The translations under genes were made by a program, and so were the position numbers. A DNA stretch of 64,000 nt, from assembly GCF_004798865.1 (NCBI RefSeq), contig NW_025336598.1:13996904-14060903 (forward strand). Reading direction: 5' to 3'. This document shows positions 25,201 to 34,319 of the stretch, in pieces. The first letter of the stretch is position 1. Every line of letters begins with the position of its first letter. The stretch comes from Varanus komodoensis. Lineage: Eukaryota; Chordata; Lepidosauria; Squamata; Varanidae. Under the pieces are notes generated by a model. It made no database searches. It was not told the origin of the DNA and saw only the letters and a program-made list of their open reading frames with translations.

Positions 25201-28200
25201 AGTGAGAAACCCTAGAAATATCGTCTCCCTCCTTTATGTAGATTATTAATCTGACAAGGGGGATAATGATGATTAGCTTCATTAATACACTGCTGTTTAT
25301 TATGAGGGGTGGGGAAAAGAGGTAGGGAGAGGGACCGTATTTTGCAAATTGCATAATTTTTACTATTGTGATAGATTATTTATTGTAATGCTTTCAAATT
25401 ACAGACGAACTTAAATATTATAAGTGATCAGGATAGTACTGATTTCATTGGCCTTCTTTTCACTTCTTTGTCAATGCTTAGAGTACGCTGAATACCACCA
25501 TCCCACCATCTGAAAATTGCACATCTCCAGACCTTTGCTGGGCTGATGGAAAGACAGAAGGCATAGTGGCTACTACCTTACTTAGTAGCCTAATCTTTAA
25601 GCTAGTAGCCTAGCTTTTAAACTCTGAAAGCTAAATGCAAACTATGATAGTTACATAGTTCATTTAGTGGGAAAAGTCATCAACTGCACTTTGAACGTTC
25701 CAAATACAAAAGTTATCTATGTGGGGAAATGTCCCTAAATGACATACCTGAAGGCTAATTACCTTTAGCTTATATTACCTTTAGCTTTAGCTTATATTAC
25801 CTTAATTACCTTTAAGACTCAGTAATTTTCAAGTTGTCTTGAATGGTTTGAAGGTATTTGTTGGTACTGCTATTACCATTGCTTACTATATAAACACTCT
25901 TAGGACTTCTCTACATGAGGTGTTTAATCTGCTGTTTTACTGAGGCAGCTCCTTCTGTTTTTGCTGTTGAAGGAAAACTGAGTCCTTCACCCAGGGTTTG
26001 TTTTTCTTTGCCTTTTAATATGTTTGAGTAACTACCACAAGTTGGTGCTGTGCTATAGCAGATTTGCAATTTCTTGTGGGACTTTTGTCTGGTATGTTGC
26101 AGTATAAAAATTAAACTAATTAAAATTTAAGACTTTCCTCATTCTAAAACACCCAATGAAAAGACTGGAAAACACAGGAGAGACTCTAGAAGAGGTAGAT
26201 GTGAAATAAACATTTATTTATTTATATATTTGAATTTTTATCCCACCTCATTAGCCAAAATGCTCTTTGGGCAGGTTACAAAGTTAAGAAAGATACAATA
26301 CAATAAAATTTAAAATAACATAACAATAAAATCTGACCATCCAACAAGTAAAAACCACACCATTGCAAAATTTCACAGACTCTTAGATTATCCAAGAACA
26401 ACATAAAGGCCGGATAGTGGTTTATAACCGCTGTGAGTGAGGGATTGCAAAAGCACAATAAATGCCTCATGTACAGAAACCCTTAACAACAGCAGCAGCA
26501 AGTTCTGCACACTATTGAGAAGAGAATTTTCTGCCTGCCCTTAATGAAGCTCTTGCTTCTCTTTTCTAGATTTCCCTTTTCCATTTTCGTGGCTGACAGG
26601 ATACTTGGCTATGCTAGTGGGAGCTGGCATGACATTCATTGTTCAAAGCAGTTCAGTATTCACATCTGCTATTACTCCACTTGTTGGTAAGTGTTACATG
26701 GAAGTATTCCAAGCTATTTGTTTTTTGTATTTGCTTTTTGGCTGGGAGGATATTTGTTTGGCTTTCTTCTGCAGGGTTTCAGTGGGAGAAGAATAATTTT
26801 AGTTTGTATATCATGATGTATTTAATGTTGCAGTGTCTCCAACAAAACAAACAAAAGTAAAAATTGTCTTTTATGACCAAGAGTAGAATAGAAATAGAAA
26901 AACCCGCCTCTTCCCCACTGCCACACTAATGATTTGTTGAGCCAGTCTGCATGATCACCATGATTTTAACATGGCTTATTTAAGCCATGATACATTCAGG
27001 GTGCCATTTCATACTCACCTACACAGGTGCAGGTTGTTATATTGTATGAACCCAGGTGACATGGTTTGTTGGAAGAGGAAACAATGCTCAAATAACACAA
27101 ATGTCTCCCTCCAACAAGCCTTGCTGTCCTGGTGTGGACAACACAAGAAGCTGCAGCCAGGTGGGTGATTTATCAACTGGTGCCCAGTGACTTAAACCAG
27201 GATGGTTTGTTCAAGCCATGCTGACTATAAAAACAGGCATTGATTTCAACCAATAGTCCATTGTCACATGGGTTACGTATCCAGTCCTGAGGCTTCTAAA
27301 CAATTGATTCTACATGCTTTACTGTAGAATCATACCACACAAATATTGGATAACGGTACAGGACTGATTTTATATAGCTGTGAGCTTGCTAAGTGGCCTT
27401 ACAGAAACCACTGTATTTTAGCCTGTTATAATGTGTGATAATGAATGTGAAGGCCTTTGAACACTATATTGCTATATGTATGATAATATGTAATTAATCC
27501 TTGTTTCTTCTTATTAGGAATTGGTGTGATAAGCATTGAACGGGCATACCCCTTAACACTGGGATCCAACATTGGTACAACCACAACAGCTATTCTTGCT
27601 GCTTTAGCTAGTCCAGGAAGTAGATTAAAATATTCCTTACAGGTTAGCACCAATTTCTGCTTTTTATTAGCTGTTAAAATACAGTCTTGATAGAAAAATC
27701 TGCTCCTTATATGCATTTTACTTGAACTAGGACTGTAAGTTTCACTGGTGGAATGCCTGAGAGGATGTTTAAGCCTCTTCCTTCCAACTGTTCTCTTGCT
27801 CAAAATGGCTCCTCCAAACTGCAAAATCATATTTCATGCTGAGATGTCCAATTCATTGCAGAGCACTGGTCGTTAAAAGATTATTAAGCAGATATACTCT
27901 GTGAGTCATCTTGATGATATCTGGACAAACTGGCTTTAAGGCCCTATCCTGGCCCACCCGAAGGGCTCCCCACCTCCACCTAACCCTGAGAAATGAAGAT
28001 AGTTGTGAAGATTCTCTGCTGAGCATGGTGCTGCATGCTACAGTGGCCACTGCACCCATGCTATCTAAAGCGTGCTCCTACTTTGGAGCACAGAGATGCC
28101 AAATTAAGCAGCTCCTGCAGTGGCATCCATCTTCTTTATTACCGCAGAATACCTGTGGCTCCAGTACAGTAGCTGCATTCTTTTCAGGAAAAAATGGTTT

Positions 28201-29929
28201 TGTTTTGTTTTTTAAGATGACTTCATCAGCCCTAATGGCCTTCTGGAATTTGTTATTCCAGATGTAAAAGCAAACTTAAACAAGAAATAAGAGCACCAGA
28301 GTATACAAGGGAAGGAAGGAAGGGTGGTGATGAGGGAGCATGTAAACCCAAGGCTAGCACAGTATTTAATGTTATGTGTGAGCTAACCCCTCTGACCTAG
28401 TTCAGACATTAAGAGTATGCTGCTTTTCATCTGTTTACAATGCCACTTTGTATCTGTTTTCCAAAAACATAGGAACACCATATTCTAGGGTTATTAGTTG
28501 TCATATCCAAACCTGGCACATTGTGAAGGACTGAGTAATCCAGAGGTTCAACCAAAGAACAAACCATGGATGTAAACCTCAATAATCCAGACATGCTAGG
28601 TTCAGACATCATCAGACTTACAATGCAGGAATGTTCTTGGTTTGTTCTAGGAAGCAGATACGAAGTTGTAACAAGGGAGGCAGCACATTGACTGATCACC
28701 AGTACGTTTTGTGCCATCATGCAAATAACAGCTTGGAGGACATCTTTAGTCAGAAAAACAGTGCAGGGGAAGAGGGATAAATCCTTTTACCTTAAGACCA
28801 TATTCCTGATCTAAATTCTTTCTTCCATCTGTCTACTTTTAATTTCCATTGTTTAAATTTCCCATTGACCATGCAATAATTGAAAATTTAGCCGTCCAGA
28901 GACATTAGTAATTGAACGGCATACAAATTTTATAAATAAATAAATAAATAAATTTAACAGTTTATACTTTAACAGTTTTTAACAGTTAAACTTTTTAATG
29001 ATTTTGCATGATTTTTATCCATCCTGAATATATGTTTTGAAATGAAAATCTTCATGTGATCTCATAAGACTTGTGTGCTCGTTGTATGAGTTTTGTTGTG
29101 ACCTCTAGTTATAAGCATAGACATATACAGTGCTGAACTGCAGATTTGCTCTTAAAGTTCTTATTAGTTTCTTCTTAATTTCAGCAGAAAAAACTGTAAG
29201 TGAATGTTTTTGGTATGTGCTGTTTGTAACTCATTGATGGAATGAAGACTAAAAAGCATTAACATCTGAAACCATGCACAATTATGCATAAGTCAGGCAG
29301 AATTTGAAAAGTATGCTACCATTTTCCTTTTCCTTTGCTGTGTTTGTTTTCAGATTGCTCTGTGCCACTTCTTCTTCAATATATCTGGGATTATCCTCTG
29401 GTACCCGATTCCTTTCATGCGGCTCCCAATTCGCTTGTCCAAGAGCTTGGGGAACATCACTGCCAAGTACAGATGGTTTGCCATTTTTTACCTTCTAGTT
29501 TGCTTCTTCCTGGTCCCTTTGGCTGTCTTTGGCTTGTCAGTGGCTGGCTGGCAGTACCTGGTGGGCATTGCTGTTCCCATCTTGGCTGTCTTGCTTGCTG
29601 TGCTCATCATCAACGTTCTGCAAAGGAAACGGCCACATCTTCTGCCTGAGAAGCTCAGAAACTGGGACTTCCTCCCCAGATGGATGCACTCCTTGCAGCC
29701 CTGGGATAGCGTTGTTATTGCTGCATACTCTGGCTGTGGAAAATACTGTTGCTGCTGTTGCAAATGTTGTAAGGGAAGGGAAGCTGGAGAATTAACAAAA
29801 GTATTGCCAGCTAAAACCATGGAAGTTCATGACAACCCAGTGTCACTGGCTGATGAAGAAAATGTTATTTCAAAAGCACAGCAGGAAATTCAAACAAACC
29901 AAACAGACCTGACTACCACAGCCTTGTAG
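10444..29929 (+). CDS. SLC34A2: SLC34A2, sodium-dependent phosphate cotransporter NaPi-IIb (whole coding span, 12 exons)
   Basis: NaPi-IIb takes up inorganic phosphate with sodium across the apical membrane of epithelia such as gut and lung. Coding exons are 10444-10552, 10694-10828, 13436-13564, 15901-16044, 18431-18542, 20276-20471, 22356-22451, 22748-22868, 24829-24996, 26570-26686, 27518-27642 and 29354-29929. All have GT/AG borders and matching phases, and they sum to 2028 bases, 675 residues plus stop (human about 690). The start MAPWPEL matches the family. The inverted-repeat signature QSSS occurs at residues 156-159 and 429-432. AGATVHD (213-219) keeps the Ala/Ala/Asp residues associated with electrogenic type II transport. 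Sequons at N293, N311, N319 and N338 mark the large extracellular loop. The tail has a cysteine cluster (612-623) and ends in TAL, a PDZ-type ending. The gene looks intact. The 5' noncoding exon was not identified. Confidence 0.97.
10694..10828 (+). CDS. SLC34A2: SLC34A2 coding exon 2
   Basis: Acceptor TTTCATCAG, donor CAG|GTGAGA. Encodes the rest of the cytoplasmic N-terminus, including [16 protein letters not shown] and the acidic/tryptophan stretch [20 protein letters not shown] that is characteristic of SLC34 proteins. Phase 1 in and out. Confidence 0.95.
10925..11395 (+). repeat. L2 LINE 3' fragment
   Basis: Carries the L2 C-terminal signature (GACCTGGCTACCTAAAGGAC, then AGAAGAAGGGCCTTCTTGGT, then CAATTATGGAACAGGCTTCC) and ends GTAAGCCACCTATAGAATCC with an AAATAAA tail. 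It lies in SLC34A2 intron 2. Confidence 0.85.
11396..13435. other. SLC34A2 intron 2, rest
   Basis: No gene. A stretch near 12195-12217 (TAGTGGAGAATGCTGTCCCAT) resembles one near 53650-53672, and 12020-12075 resembles a degenerate repeat seen near 53925 (CTCAGGCAGCA), which suggests an unclassified old repeat. Confidence 0.4.
13436..13564 (+). CDS. SLC34A2: SLC34A2 coding exon 3 (first membrane helix)
   Basis: Acceptor TTTTGCAG, donor GAG|GTAAGA. Encodes [20 protein letters not shown] followed by [20 protein letters not shown], the first hydrophobic segment (about residues 89-112) and the start of the first repeat. Phase 1 in and out. Confidence 0.96.
13708..13870 (-). repeat. CR1 LINE 3' end
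   Basis: Plus strand shows GTGCTGGATCAGATCAAAAA, CTAGTCTGGTATTCTGTTTC and GTTCCCCAGCAGCTGGTATT, the usual antisense signature of reptile CR1 3' ends. In SLC34A2 intron 3. Confidence 0.8.
13871..15900. other. SLC34A2 intron 3, rest
   Basis: No gene or nameable repeat. A (CAAA) run near 15317-15339 and a C/T-rich tract near 15360-15500 are the only low-complexity features. Confidence 0.4.
15901..16044 (+). CDS. SLC34A2: SLC34A2 coding exon 4 (first QSSS motif)
   Basis: Acceptor TTTTTATAG, donor CAT|GTAAGT. Encodes [20 protein letters not shown] and then [24 protein letters not shown] at residues 156-159 is the first copy of the signature shared by the two inverted repeats, thought to line the sodium/phosphate pathway. 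Phase 1 in and out. Confidence 0.97.
16045..17476. other. SLC34A2 intron 4, 5' part
   Basis: No gene. A short fragment at 16349-16412 (TTAGAGTAGATCCATTGAAA) resembles the small foldback repeat family listed at 54355. Confidence 0.4.
17479..18128 (+). mobile_element. Second TA-flanked DNA transposon, GC-rich, same family as 3833-4746
   Basis: Ends CCATATTGTTCGCTCTATAA and CTTATAGAGCGAAAAATACAG; flanked by TA at 17477-17478 and 18129-18130. Shares 17940-18066 with the first element (TTTTCAAATGGCAACC, then CATGGGGAAGTGATG). The middle is very GC-rich and includes an 85-base tandem duplication (17695-17779 and 17780-17864). No transposase frame survives. In SLC34A2 intron 4. Confidence 0.8.
18431..18542 (+). 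CDS. SLC34A2: SLC34A2 coding exon 5
   Basis: Acceptor TATTTTGCAG, donor AG|GTACTG. Encodes [20 protein letters not shown] and [11 protein letters not shown], a very conserved segment of the SLC34 family. Phase 1 in, phase 2 out. Confidence 0.97.
18713..18905 (-). repeat. tRNA-derived SINE, inverted
   Basis: Plus strand reads CAAGGTGACTTACATAATTC, CACAACAACAATCCTGTGAA and CTCTTCACCACTACCCCGCA, the reverse complement of the SINE family at 2671. In SLC34A2 intron 5. Confidence 0.75.
19095..19530 (+). repeat. Old L2 LINE fragment (reverse transcriptase region)
   Basis: TATGGAGTTCCACAGGATAT, then TTTAACTTCTACATGAAGTT translate to GVPQ and [12 protein letters not shown], the L2 counterpart of LLFNIYMKPLGEVI. 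It is followed by [16 protein letters not shown]-like sequence with many stops. More diverged than the other L2 copies. In SLC34A2 intron 5. Confidence 0.7.
19531..20275. other. SLC34A2 intron 5, 3' part
   Basis: Nothing recognised beyond a possible continuation of the old L2 fragment to about 19740. Confidence 0.35.
20276..20471 (+). CDS. SLC34A2: SLC34A2 coding exon 6
   Basis: Acceptor TTTTTTGCAG, donor CAG|GTAGGC. Encodes [20 protein letters not shown] through [23 protein letters not shown] (residues 213-219) has the Ala, Ala and Asp found in electrogenic NaPi-IIa/IIb; electroneutral NaPi-IIc has Ser, Ser and Gly there (family knowledge). Phase 2 in, phase 0 out. Confidence 0.97.
20865..21345 (-). 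repeat. CR1 LINE 3' part
   Basis: Plus strand shows GTTGGAGGGAACCTTGAAAG and CCATCTAGTCCAACTTCTGT, the classic antisense CR1 3' end, then GCCCATTAGATCTAGTCCTT and CTTTGACCATCTTTGTTAGC from the upstream part. In SLC34A2 intron 6. Confidence 0.85.
21346..22355. other. SLC34A2 intron 6, rest
   Basis: No gene. A GT run near 21930-21952 and a (CA)n run near 22230-22255 are simple repeats. Confidence 0.4.
22356..22451 (+). CDS. SLC34A2: SLC34A2 coding exon 7
   Basis: Acceptor GGTCATTAG, donor TTG|GTAAGT. Encodes [20 protein letters not shown] and then [12 protein letters not shown], the start of the large extracellular loop, with a sequon at N293. Phase 0 in and out. Confidence 0.95.
22748..22868 (+). 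CDS. SLC34A2: SLC34A2 coding exon 8 (extracellular loop)
   Basis: Acceptor CAATGCTTAG, donor AAT|GTAAGG. Encodes [20 protein letters not shown] and [20 protein letters not shown]: three sequons (N311, N319, N338) and conserved loop cysteines C320 and C326. Most of this exon and about 240 bases of intron before it are repeated at 25236-25552. Phase 0 in, phase 1 out. Confidence 0.95.
22869..24160. other. SLC34A2 intron 8, 5' part
   Basis: No gene. A purine- and CAG-rich, higher-GC stretch lies at about 23500-23800 (CAG run near 23591-23610). Its open frames have no recognisable domain. Confidence 0.4.
24165..24595 (+). mobile_element. BovB (RTE-clade) LINE 3' end, truncated
   Basis: A plus-strand frame reads [20 protein letters not shown], then [40 protein letters not shown] and [18 protein letters not shown], the well-known C-terminus of BovB reverse transcriptase. 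It is followed by GGTCGCAATGGGTCAGACAC and CGACTAACAACAACC, the standard BovB 3' end. Only the last roughly 430 bases are present. In SLC34A2 intron 8. Confidence 0.93.
24829..24996 (+). CDS. SLC34A2: SLC34A2 coding exon 9
   Basis: Acceptor CTTGTATAG, donor CCG|GTAATG. Encodes [20 protein letters not shown] through [15 protein letters not shown]: the end of the extracellular loop and a strongly hydrophobic helix. Phase 1 in and out. Confidence 0.96.
25236..25552 (+). pseudogene. Truncated duplicate of SLC34A2 exon 8 and its upstream intron, inside intron 9
   Basis: Aligns by eye with 22508-22818. The exon-like part (25482-25552) differs from exon 8 at only 4 of about 71 positions and keeps the acceptor CAATGCTTAG. 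The intronic part differs at very roughly one position in six. Similarity stops after GATGGAAA, so the second half of the exon and its donor are missing, and no good donor follows. Exon 9 leaves in phase 1 while this copy needs phase 0. If spliced in after exon 9 it would read [10 protein letters not shown] and then a stop. Best read as a relic exon rather than a working alternative exon. Confidence 0.85.
25553..26569. other. SLC34A2 intron 9, after the exon 8 copy
   Basis: No gene. A short imperfect repetition of TTACCTTTAGCTT occurs near 25760-25815, and (TTTA)n near 26210-26230 begins a probable old repeat that reads antisense (CCCACCTCATTAGCC) to about 26290. Confidence 0.35.
26570..26686 (+). 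CDS. SLC34A2: SLC34A2 coding exon 10 (second QSSS motif)
   Basis: Acceptor TTTTCTAG, donor TTG|GTAAGT. Encodes [20 protein letters not shown] and [24 protein letters not shown] at 429-432 is the second copy of the inverted-repeat signature. Phase 1 in and out. Confidence 0.97.
27518..27642 (+). CDS. SLC34A2: SLC34A2 coding exon 11
   Basis: Acceptor CTTATTAG, donor CAG|GTTAGC. Encodes [20 protein letters not shown] and [20 protein letters not shown], the second-repeat counterpart of exon 5. Phase 1 in, phase 0 out. Confidence 0.97.
27643..28880. other. SLC34A2 intron 11, 5' part
   Basis: No gene or clearly nameable repeat. Confidence 0.35.
28885..28958 (+). repeat. L2-type LINE 3' tail
   Basis: AGCCGTCCAGAGACATTAGT, then GAACGGCATACAAATTTTAT and (AAAT)n. 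Same hairpin plus TAAA-tail structure as the other L2 ends. In SLC34A2 intron 11. Confidence 0.65.
29354..29929 (+). CDS. SLC34A2: SLC34A2 coding exon 12 (C-terminus and stop)
   Basis: Acceptor TTTGTTTTCAG. Encodes [20 protein letters not shown], two further hydrophobic helices, the conserved [16 protein letters not shown] segment and a cytoplasmic tail. Cysteines lie at 612, 616-620, 622 and 623. The human NaPi-IIb cluster is, from memory, much longer, so the palmitoylation-type Cys tail is reduced here. The protein ends TTTAL, keeping the TAL ending that binds PDZ proteins in type II NaPi transporters. Confidence 0.96.
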   Translation: MALCHFFFNISGIILWYPIPFMRLPIRLSKSLGNITAKYRWFAIFYLLVCFFLVPLAVFGLSVAGWQYLVGIAVPILAVLLAVLIINVLQRKRPHLLPEKLRNWDFLPRWMHSLQPWDSVVIAAYSGCGKYCCCCCKCCKGREAGELTKVLPAKTMEVHDNPVSLADEENVISKAQQEIQTNQTDLTTTAL

Positions 29930-32900
29930 CAAACAGTTGGACTTAAGGAGCTGAAGCCTCAAGGACAAAAACTTGAAGGGAAAATGTGAAGGGAACAGGA
30001 AAAAGCAGAGGGAAAATGTGTGCTTGCTTTTTGCACCCCTTGAAAAGAATGCCCTGGTGGTGGCTGACTGTTTTGGCAAGCAGGCAACAAGTCAAGCTGT
30101 TCAATGCACCTTAAGAATATATGCAGTCCCAAGTGCCTTGTGTGGTCGTCCCACTGATCTGCTAAACCAGGAAGCAGGCAGTAGTATAATGGTGCAGCAC
30201 AGGTCTGACTCGGTGCCATAATCAGGACTGTTTATCTCTCTGCGTCTGTTCTGTCTGCAATTACCTCTGCCGTTTGTGATCACCCAGCTCATGTATTACT
30301 CCAAATTTCTCAACGTGGACCCCAAAGTGAGCAACTTAGCAACCTAAAGGATGATTGACATGATCAGCAGAGTCAAGCTTGTCAGAACTTTGAAATTGCA
30401 GTCTCCTTCTTCAATCCAGTGATAGATAAGGCACATTTCATTGGTACAAAATCTAAAAAGTAACTTAAGGTTATACTTTTCTGTAGAAAGTCTTAAACTT
30501 ACCTAATTTTTATAATGCCAAGAATTTTTGGGGGTGTGGGAAGGAATTTGTGTGTGTGTGTGTGTATTAGCATTGTACTTCCTGTCATTCCTGCATATAT
30601 TAGCATTGTACTTCCTGTCATTTGTGTCTTTTAGCTAGAAGCCATAATGTAAATATTCACTTTCTAGAGCACTTGTCTTTTCCAGTCCTAATTTGTAAGT
30701 GGGAGGAGTTTAGCAAACAGTTTCAGGGTCTTGCCATTATAGGCCTAGCTTTCTGCAAACAATATATTGTGTGGGTAGCATTGTCTAAACTAGCCTCCTC
30801 CAATCTGCTCCATTCCACATGGGTTATACAACAACCCCATCATTCCCAACCAGCACGGCCATTTGGAAAGTACCAGGTTTGGGGTGGGGGTGGGGAGTAC
30901 TCTAGGTTTTAAGCTCTGGGAATGTACCAGTATAGTAATTTGAAAACTCACATCTACACAATTCAGTCAAAGCTGAAGGAATCTAAGTCCTGTTATTTCC
31001 AATGGGATATACCTGAATAATCCCTTCATAGAATTAGCAGGACCTGAAAGTGCTCAGCTATGGCTGGATGATGCCTCATTTTTTAAAACATGTGAAAAAG
31101 AACATTATCTTGAGTAACTAATGCATAGTGGGAGATGAAATGCTAGCTAGCTAAAAATGTAAGTTAGCAAAACTTAAGCACTTTTAAGTCCCATTATTTA
31201 CAATGTGGGAGTAAAATGCTTGAATCCTTTCCACTGAAATCAATGATATTTAAAAGTGCTTAAATGGTTAAAATCTCAATTATATGCATCCTCTTTTTCT
31301 TCACTGGAGTTTACAATTTCAAAAATCATACAATGCAATTCTATGGATGTTTACTCAGGAGTCACTCCCACTGTGTTTAATGGAGCTTAATCATGGGTAC
31401 ATTTTAATTGAAAATCAGTATTTAAAATGCTTTTAATAAGTAAAGTTTGTAGGCTTTGTCCAATTTGACAGTCTTACAAGCTATGTTGATTGCACAATCC
31501 TTCTAAATACAAATGGGTCTATATCCCATTATTATACTAATTCTTGTATTTGGATAGTACAGTATGAATTTTTATATAGCTAAACATTTGTTTATTTTAT
31601 ATATAGATAAAAATGCTATGATTTTAACAGCAGTTTATTCCTGTCACACAAAGCACTTTTAATCCCATTTATTTCAATGGGAAAGTTATGCATATGCTTA
31701 AATCTTTCCCATTGAATTTGATGGGGCTTATTTCTATCATGCCTAAATCCTGTTTTGTGATGTTTTGTTTGTCTTGTTCTTGACTTCATAGAATCGTTAT
31801 TAGTTTATTGAATGTATTTGTCAAATATTATGTTAACAGACTTGTTCGTTGAATAATTGTGAGAGAATTAAGCAAAACCATTTGCTGTCAGCTTCTCTCA
31901 TAACTGGTTGAATTAATAATATTATTTTATCTTTATCTACCTCCTTTTCTTCTCTGCTATATCAGTCTTTATTGCAAAGATGAGGCAACAGATGTTATTG
32001 GATTCCAGCTCTTAGGCCAAAGTCAATATGCCCAGTAGTCAAGGATGATGGTGCTTGTAGTCCAAAAAGGAAGGACTGTAGATTTAGAGGACTTATCTGT
32101 AAAACCTTGTGAAAGAATGGGTTTCTCTATCCTTGTATTTACTCTTTAGGAAAGTAAATCTTTCTTTGAGATTAAGAATTAGGCAAGGGCTACAGCTAAA
32201 ATACAGAGTAGAGTAGACAAAGTTATGATTACATAGGAAAAATAATGACAATATGTTTACACATAATTTTAATGTTTTATTTTCCTCCCTACTGTAAGGG
32301 TTCTGTATTATTCTGCTCAGAACTTCATTTGATAGCTTAATGAGAACCCTGATCAGTACATTGTTCTGTGTGTATTTGGGGCCAGTTTAGACAAGTGGTA
32401 GAATTAAGCAATAATGGTTTTACTGGGCTAGAACATTTCAAATAGCCTGGGGGATTGTAAGTGAGGTTCGCCTTATGAAAAGGTATATCTCTACAGACTG
32501 GGAAATAACATGCAACAGAGAAGTAGTCTAGGACTGCTAAGGTGGCCCCTATTACCACTGAACCTCCAAACTGACTCCTATGCTAGAAGTGAGCCCAGCA
32601 GGCGGGAAAGCCATCTGAGTCAGAGTGAGGCTGTCAGAAAATAAACGGTGAGTAGTGAAGAGGGTTCAGATGCACCCTTGTTTTTCACCCTACAGAGGAC
32701 TTCCCTCCTCCTTTATCCATGGTGGTTACTACAGATCCAGGTTCGGACAAAGAAATTGGCTGTTGCTGTCCCTACCTGCCCCCTGAATTGCCGTTTCTAC
32801 ATGTTGGTGCGTGCAGACATTAAACCTGAAGCAGCACAATTCACATACCATGTGATCATGGTGTTTTATACATGGGCTCCAATTCAGTTGCTAGCAAGAC

Positions 32901-34080
32901 AAATGGCTTGATTTATTTAAAACAGCTGCAACAACTGGGGAATAGAATGGGGGCATTTCTCTACGTTAAGCCAAAAATGGTCTATGCCCATGTTATTACT
33001 ATCATCTCAGTCCTGGAGCCCTGCACATGGAAAAAGGCTTCGAGATGCCTCCTCTGCTGGAACCATGTTGTGCCAATGGGAGTGTGAGTGTGTGTGAGTG
33101 AGTGAGTGTGTGTGTGAGAGAGAGAGAGAGAACAAGCAAGCAAGGACTTTCTGGCACTGAATGAATAGAGCCTATTCAAAATTTAAATTTCCACAGATTA
33201 GGGAGGGGGGAGGCATGAACCAATCTCCCACATTTTGGGGAAAAAAACCTGTCAAAAAAAAATTCAACCTGTCAAAGTGCAGCCCCGGTTCCTAAAGATT
33301 AGGGTCCCTTCTCCAGACCTATCTGGGCATTCATGTGATTACAATCACATGAGGGGGAGAACAGGGTAATGCTTACTGGCCCACCCTGCACCATCTCACT
33401 GGGCCAGCTGTGCCACTAGCTCTGATGTAGAAGCTGGGTTGTGTGCTGGAATTGCCACTTTCTTCAGTCCTGAGTGCTGCACAATTATATTGTCCTTGTC
33501 TTATGGTAAATGAGAAGATTTTTCTTTCTGACAAAATCTGGGTGCGCTCCAGAGTCTCATATGGAAACTTTGCATCATGGCATATTTTCACTTTCAGCTT
33601 TTTATGCTATTTATAATGGGTTTTACCCTAAGGTTGTTGTTTTTTTATGTCTGAAAGGAATAGTTTATGTGATTTGGTTTTTGTATTGCACATTCCAATA
33701 CATTGCACTGTTCATTAAGCAACATTAAAATTAAGAAAGTGCATTTTGTAAAACAGCTTTTTAAATTGTGTTTGTATATTTTACATAAAGTGTTAGTGAC
33801 AATGTCATTTAGTTTTTAATGAGATTTGCTGAAAAAACAGTCATGTTCTTAAAAGAAAGATGAAACTATGTAAAAATTAGAATATTAAACTATTTTTAAA
33901 CTACTCTTCAGTTTTTGCTGAGAACTAAAACTTTTGTGTGTGTAGCAAGATTTTTGCATGAACTGAGGAGAAAACTGTATGAACAGCAGTGAAAATGATC
34001 CAATTTTGTAATCTGACATTACTAGAAAAGAAGCTAAAGACACTGGATGCAAAATTAAAGATTTTTTACAACAGTATTAT
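29930..34080 (+). other. SLC34A2: Probable SLC34A2 3' untranslated region (end uncertain)
   Basis: No ORF or clear LINE/SINE interrupts most of this stretch after the stop. A canonical AATAAA lies at 32639-32644. A run of AT-rich, non-repetitive sequence ends with ATTAAA at 34054-34059, a second candidate signal. It also holds a GT run (30549-30566), two copies of a 24-base unit (30566-30589 and 30598-30621) and a GT/GA-rich tract (33082-33133). Which signal is used cannot be decided from sequence. Several short foldback-type fragments (30.9-31.7 kb) may be embedded in it. Confidence 0.4.
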
Positions 34081-34319
34081 GTGTTAAAATGTTTTACATG
34101 TTTACCAAGAGCACTGGTTACACTTGTGTGTTTTGAAATAGTTGGAACTCCCATGTGTGCGTATGTGTGCACACATTACATTTCTGCTATTCAGATATTC
34201 CCCACTGCATGGTCAGCAAAGTTTCCATGCTGAGAGTGCACTGGATAGAAACACCAGATGTCTGATCTGCTTATCTGACAAGCATAAAGCAGAATATTCC
34301 AGAGGCTTTATGTTTGTCA

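Noticed and set aside
25482-25570. A working alternative exon 8
   Set aside because: The second half and donor are missing, and the phase does not fit between exons 9 and 10.
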